From assembly GCA_008973525.1 (NCBI GenBank), contig WACJ01000008.1:248001-312000 (forward strand): a DNA stretch of 64,000 nucleotides. The letters run 5' to 3'. Shown here in pieces: positions 58,915 through 64,000 of this stretch. Under the pieces are notes generated by a model. That model saw only the letters and a list, made by a program, of their open reading frames with translations. It was not told where the DNA came from and made no database searches. How positions within the stretch are numbered: the stretch's first letter is position 1; every line of letters begins with the position of its first letter. The stretch is from Stenopsyche tienmushanensis (Eukaryota; Arthropoda; Insecta; Trichoptera; Stenopsychidae). The translations under genes and the position numbers were made by a program.

Positions 58915-60540
58915 ATACTCCGGAATCAAATTAGTAGTCAGCTTTTTTTTCCTGTGGGATGCTGTGGGCCATGTTGTCAACGTTGAACGTCAAACACTCT
59001 GCTCGAGTGCTTGTTTCAGCGTGTTTCTCTGGGATGTCCAAGCTTCACAGTCAGTGATGGTGTTTTCGGCATCGTCGACTTAGCTGTGGTGGCAAGTGGG
59101 CGGATGTTTCCTTAGGTTCAGCTTTAGGTACGCACCGAAACATCCGTGTCCAGTGAGCATCTGAGTCAAGCAGTAGGTCGTTTCACCATGTTTTCGGGCC
59201 CTCCACCGGCTTACGACCGGGATAAGTCGGTGGGTCCTTTTTCCCTTACTAGACCTGATCCCATTTCTACTGTCTTCAGTTGTTGGTCGTGTTCGTTGTG
59301 GTTTTTGAGATCTTTGAAGTCCAAGGCTCTCTTCTTTGCTTGGAGGTCCAGCGGGGGGATTCCAGCGGTCCCGAGCGCCATTTCTTCAGATACTGTTGTG
59401 TATGCTGTGGTGACTCGGAGTGCTCCCTGCCGTTGGACCCTTGCCAGCTTTTCTCTGTAGTTCTCATGTTTGAGCGACTCATGCCATATCCATGCCATGC
59501 CCTCCAATGTTGGGCATGAGCGTTCCGAGCTCGCTGGCTACTTTCTGCGCAGCTGCTTCAATATGTTTACTGAAGGTTGTTGTCCATGTGAATCCCGAGA
59601 TATCTCAGTGTTTTGCTGTATTCAACCTCGTGGCCGTTGACAACAAACTGTTTGACCCTCGGTCTTCTTCTGCTACAGATCATTGCCTCCGTTTTCTCTG
59701 CCAGTCACCAGCAGTTCCACGTCGTCCGTGAAGGTAATGAGTTCTTCTCCTTCTGGCATTTTCAACTCCAGTAGGCTGTTTTAAAGGACGTTCCACAGTG
59801 TGGGTCCCAGCACTGATCCTTGCGGAACGCTCATCTCCAATTTCTTCGTCGTATTAGTCTCGTTGTGATGGACACAGCGGTTTCTGAAGTAGTCGTTGAC
59901 GAGCTCGACAGCGTACTCCGGAACTCAGAAGTTTTTTTTGAGCAACTCCCAGCTGGCAGTGTTGAACGCGTTCTTGATGTCCAACGTGACCATCACAACG
60001 TCTCTGCTTCTTTTGACTGAGCCTCTCCATGCTTCCCGGACTATCTCCACTACTCTCTGAATTGGCTCCAAAATTGGCCCCGTCTGAATCCATACTGTCT
60101 ATTTGACAGATTATCTTCTATTTTAGCCTGAATCCTCGTGAGGTTTTAGCACCAGCATGGCCGTTTTCCATTTTTTTGATGAATTTCCTTTCCGCCAGAC
60201 AGGCATTTAGTGCATCTAGTACTAGTTCCGGGTACTCGGCAATCATCAGCTTGATGATCTCGCCGGGAATGCCGTTCGGTCCTGGCGCCTTCCCTGTCTT
60301 CATGGATCTCCCAACTAGCTGGAGTTCTTCCCTCTTAAATGGTAGGGGTTCAATATCGTCTCGTTCTGTCGTCTCATCCATGTTTCCCACAGTGTCATGT
60401 TTATCCGGGAAGAGCTGCTTGATTGATAGTAGTTGGCTGAATGGACAGGAACCGGCGATAGCAACCCAAAGCGGCCAAAGATGCAAATGTCGATGATTTT
60501 TTGTCATTTTTTGAGATGCGAACAGTATTTTATTCATCCA
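58915..60540 (-). pseudogene. Decayed R1-clade non-LTR retrotransposon
   Basis: From 5' to 3' on the minus strand, in shifting frames: KTGKAPGPNGIPGEIIKLMI (RT start), [17 protein letters not shown] and LITFTDDVELLVT (RT box with DD), then RVQRQGALRVTTAYTTVSEE and GIPPLDLQAKKRA. It ends in a zinc-knuckle-like CHH-(5)-DDAENTITDCEAW near 59050. Stops and frameshifts are frequent. It belongs to a family different from the R1-type pieces near 51493. Confidence 0.8.
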
Positions 60541-61249
60541 TTGCCTTGAGAAAGAATTGCGTTTGATGGAAGAAATCAGGGCCTAGAACCGTTTTTTTTT
60601 TCGGTTACGTTCCTAACATTTATATTGATTCGGTTATGGTTTTCGTTCCAGGAAAAATAATAGTTTTATCGATTATCTGGTTTCGTTCCGGTTCCAAAGC
60701 CTTGGAAGAAATTACAAAAAACAAGCCCAAATTAAAAATAAAGAAGAAGAATGTGTGCTATCGACAGTGTTTATTTATTTATGTACAAACTTCATACATG
60801 CTGCGCGGTCCTAACAGATAAGTGGATTTGTACGGATGATAAATGGCGGACATACGAATATAGCATCTAAGTCTATGATGATTTAAAATTAGTCTGACAT
60901 TCGGCCCTCAATATGGGCGATTTCCTATTACGATTTCACTATAATGCGGCATGCAGGCAGAGAACGGCCTTGTTTATTAATTGGTGATTGGTAATTCAAT
61001 CACGATTTGAGGCCCAAAACATGCGTGGGTGCTTTTTGAAAATTAAGTACTTTTTCTTGGAAGAAAATTGAAAAATTATCGAGAAGAACGCCTTAATTTT
61101 ACTAAAAGGAACTTTTTGGATTGTATGGAGTCCAATCTTTCCTTTCCTAGTAATGCCCAGATTGAAAATCTACATGACACTTAAAAAATGTATTTCAAAA
61201 TTGCTCATAAATAAATGGCAAAATATTTTTGTTATCTCCTTCTCCAACA
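60541..61249. other. Unassigned interval
   Basis: AT-rich sequence. The + strand ORF at 60636-60821 has no recognisable motif. From about 61,020 the minus strand may already be decayed Tigger-like sequence, but I cannot prove it. Confidence 0.35.
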
Positions 61250-61512
61250 ACTATACTTTCTTGACTAATATGGGTTCAGAAATAAATGTATGCCTGTTTC
61301 TTTTCTGAAGAAACCACATATGGAAAGCTTTCTCCACCTTTGGATATTTAGCTTTCTTGAAAGTTTGCCTCTTGCCTGGCCAGATCAATGGTAGAGACGA
61401 ACTTTTGAATGTTCTCGTGGTTCTTTTTGGTATCATAAACTGCTTACCGTATGTACTATAATTGTATTGGGATGTCGGACTACAGGGGGCGCCGGATTAC
61501 GGCGGGTCTGCC
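61250..61512 (-). pseudogene. Pogo/Tigger-like transposase N-terminal fragment with TIR
   Basis: The minus strand carries a TIR-like start (GGCAGACCCGCCGTAATCCG, complement of 61488-61511), then the words CGCCCCCTGTAGTCCGACAT, then an open stretch MIPKRTTRTFK, PGKRQTFKKAKYPKVEKAFH and MWFLQKRNRHTFISEPIL. This is the helix-turn-helix/CENP-B region of Tigger-type transposases. It is the same family as 6179-8281, where the same parts occur in the same order. Confidence 0.75.
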
Positions 61513-62565
61513 ATATTTCACTAAGCAACCATCATCATGTATCAAAAAATTGGGAGCAATTAGAATATAATGCATAAAATTCACTATTAATAACATAACA
61601 GAAAAATGCGAGACTTCTCGGAGCCGCCTACAAATATGTAAATTAAATAACACATTTGAATTGCCAAACATTTGAGATTACTAGGTCTCGGTTAGGCTTG
61701 ATTTGCATAAATAAGTAGGCTCTAGTTCGCGAAACATCTCACGGTTAGATGCTGTAGAGATTCCTTTGAATAAATTAAAGACAGCAGGTCGAAGCTCTAT
61801 TCAGAAAAAAAAATGTTTTTTCTTCGATACAAATACCCGTTACTCACTGATTTAATAATATACACTGAATCTTATTAAGCTCCGCTAGTTGTGACCGTGA
61901 ATCACATATGGTGTTGTAAAAAAATCAATATATTTCTTGCCAAGTCATATTGGAAGATTCTGAAAGCAATTAGTACTCTTAATTTGATAATATAAATGGA
62001 TCCTACCTCGTTATAAAATTACCGTTAATGTAAATGATCGATAATTAACGAAAATATTACATTATCTAAGCATATTTAGAAGGTTTGAGTCTCTCAAAGG
62101 GCAATGAACTTGATTGCAAAACAAAGAATTTGTATGAAGTTTAAGACAATAATTTAATATAGATATTATAAAGATTCAATGGATGTTTTTTGAAAATATC
62201 CAAACTAAATCATTTGATCAATTGATTAACCTGTATGGCAGGATGTGTGAGCAAATTCCAGTGATTCAGAAAGAGCACTCTTGTACGTTGAGCTCTAAGA
62301 GAGACAGAGACGGATAAAATGTAGCGCAGTTCAGTAACTGCGCATGTGAGATAGAGACGAAGAGAGTATCTTACGTACATCGTACGATTGCATAAATCGT
62401 TAACCCAAATTTATCTACTAATAATGATGTGTGAATGATATAATGAATCGATTTCAAGTGTATTGTTAATGTTTACTTGAAGAAATGACCGAATATTTTG
62501 TGCTATACACAGTGTTTATTTATTTAATTCGTTCGTCGCTGCATCCATCAGATATAGGCGTCTCC
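61513..62565. other. Unassigned AT-rich interval
   Basis: No gene seen. Words such as ACAGAGACGGATAAAATGTAGC near 62300 look repeat-like, but no second copy was noticed in the window. Confidence 0.35.
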
Positions 62566-62690
62566 GAAGCTAACCTAACCCTTCCCTACCGGTGATGTAT
62601 TTACTACACCTCGACTCTAATAATGGGAATATCGATATGAAATATAATAGATACGGGGTTCAGAATTTTTGTATTCCTCCGTAATATAAT
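62566..62690 (-). repeat. Dispersed repeat family A, copy 5
   Basis: Reverse complement of copy 4: CCGGTGATGTATTTACTACAC, ATAATGGGAATATCGATATG, ATAGATACGGGGTTCAGAAT. As at copy 4 it directly adjoins a hAT remnant, so the family A unit and the hAT sequence moved or were duplicated together. Confidence 0.75.
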
Positions 62691-63095
62691 TACGAATCAC
62701 ATCAAAGTATTATAATATATAAATATTCATCTGCAGCGTCGGAAATAAATAATTTGTCGGGAAATCGGGAATTTTGCGAGTTTTAGTCCGTGTCTCAGCA
62801 GAAAGGAATTTTATCAGTCACATTGATGATCAACTCGAACTAGCATTTAAATATCTGATGACGATACCTCCAACGAGTGTGGAGGCTGAGCGTGCATTTT
62901 CAGCAGCAAGTTGCCTGGCTTCCAAAATCAGATCCAGACTAAATAACAAAACACTCGATGCTTTAATGTTACTTCGGGCATATTTTAAAAATAATATTTG
63001 AATTTTTTAGTGTTTTATTTATCTATTTTTGAATTGTATTTTTATCTTTTCTTAAATAAATAAAATTCTTTCACTTTCAAGCTATTTTTTATATT
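62691..63095 (+). pseudogene. hAT transposase C-terminal fragment, copy 2
   Basis: The + strand reads LELAFKYLMTIPPTSVEAER then AFSAASCLASKIRSRLNNKT and LDALMLLRAYFKNN, then a stop at 63001. This is the hAT C-terminal dimerisation domain. It is followed by the same AT-rich tail word (TCTTTTCTTAAATAAATAAA) as the inverted copy at 52865-53280. Confidence 0.85.
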
Positions 63096-63329
63096 AAACA
63101 AATGGAGTTATTAGTAATTTTTGATCAAATTTATAATTGTAATTACTTAAATTATTGAAATTCCCGGTCCCGGGATCCTGAGATAGTCTAATGCAATCCC
63201 GGGATTGGATTCCCTAATCACATCATTATTCCTTCTGTTTATGCTCCTGAAACAACACCGATTCACATTGACTATTCATTTATAAATATTAAGCATGTTT
63301 TTTTAATATATTTATTTATTAAACATATT

Positions 63330-64000
63330 ATAATAATAATAATAACCTTTATTTGATAAAATATTTTACATAAATAAATGCATCTAGCCTATACATATTT
63401 ATTCAAACTGCTTAAGTTTAAGTTTTGGGATTGTATCCCTTATCTTAGTTGTAACATTTAAATAATAAAACTAAAATATTTTAATTACACTTCTCATTTA
63501 GTAAGATAGAGGAAAATAGGAAATTAAAAAACCTCTTTGCTAATATATCACTTAAAATTAACTTATTACTACAATAAATAAAAACATACGCTCTATCCGT
63601 ACATACTTCGCGCATTCATACTGCATACACTCGTAGCCCCCCAATGAGAGACACAAGATCAACTATTTCTCATCGAACAATACATGCTTTGGCATTTTAT
63701 GCACGTATTTAAATCTTATATTGTCGTTGCTGTAATTACCGAGCGAAGATACTAATATATTGGGATGATGCGGGATTTTTCTATAAAAGTTTTTAGTGAG
63801 TCTGTAAAAATATTCGCTTACTGGGGGTAGTTTTATACTTTTATGAAGTCTTTTCAGATTTCTAAGCGGTCTGGTGTTGAAAGCAATTTTCAAAGCTCTA
63901 TTTTGTACTACTTGAAGTTTTTTAAAATTGGTTTCGCATGTGTTGCTCCAAATGGGCGCTGCATAGGTAAAGGTCGGGCGAATAATAGCTTTGTATAAAA
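63330..64000 (-). pseudogene. Jockey-type retrotransposon 3' part, running off the window
   Basis: The minus strand starts beyond the window and reads ATTYAAPIWSNTCETNFKKL, VVQNRALKIAFNTRPLRNLK and LPPVSEYFYRLTKNFYRKIP, which is the C-terminal part of jockey/CR1-type ORF2, to a stop at 63663. The 3' UTR follows and ends in AATAAAGG and a (TTA)n run near 63330-63350, a typical 3' end for such elements. Confidence 0.75.

Noticed and set aside
1..64000. CRISPR arrays, operons, ribosome-binding sites, prophage
   Set aside because: The window is spliced animal DNA; none of these applies. I also saw no tRNA or rRNA that I could support by eye.

Overview
This window is AT-rich nuclear DNA with many short spliced introns (about 60-150 nt) and a few long, repeat-filled ones. 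The genes are animal genes, and the transposable elements (mariner, pogo/Tigger, hAT, piggyBac-type, jockey- and R1-clade non-LTR elements) are those usual in insects. I read it as an insect contig. The species and order cannot be fixed by eye.

Layout. (1) 1-11,550, + strand: an adenylyl cyclase of the ADCY8 / Drosophila Ac78C type. Its 5' end lies off the window. It has an unusually long, sequon-rich extracellular loop and several DNA elements in its introns. (2) 11,551-14,945: intergenic, with nested inverted-repeat elements. (3) 14,946-27,665, +: a 22-exon anoctamin (TMEM16), here called Ano-1, with a canonical calcium site. (4) 27,666-31,481: AT-rich gap. (5) 31,482-34,312, -: RPA3-like OB-fold protein and the ciliary coiled-coil protein DRC2, 266 bp apart. 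(6) 36,169-41,509, +: a second anoctamin, Ano-2. It has the same exon structure as Ano-1, but four of six principal calcium ligands are substituted. (7) 42,271-44,738, -: a secreted GMC oxidoreductase (GMC-A). (8) 45,732-53,690: a transposon island holding a nearly complete jockey-type ORF2, R1-clade fragments, a GC-rich hairpin and a hAT remnant. (9) 54,566-55,528, +: an unrecognised small multi-exon candidate gene. (10) 55,725-58,116, -: a second GMC oxidoreductase (GMC-B), exon-for-exon equal to GMC-A. (11) 58,700-64,000: more element debris and the start of another jockey copy that runs off the window.

The genes do not form one pathway. Two themes stand out. Two local duplications (anoctamin and GMC) each left one copy with canonical active or ligand residues and one copy in which key residues changed while the reading frame and splicing stayed intact. 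In addition, DNA elements have nested repeatedly in introns, including a terminal-inverted-repeat element whose interior is five copies of an exact-period 65-bp unit that resembles a mariner-type transposase motif.

All exon boundaries were placed by eye from GT-AG (or GC-AG) signals, codon phase and similarity between paralogs. Total coding lengths come out divisible by three for every complete multi-exon model. Family identities rest on remembered family motifs. No database search was possible.
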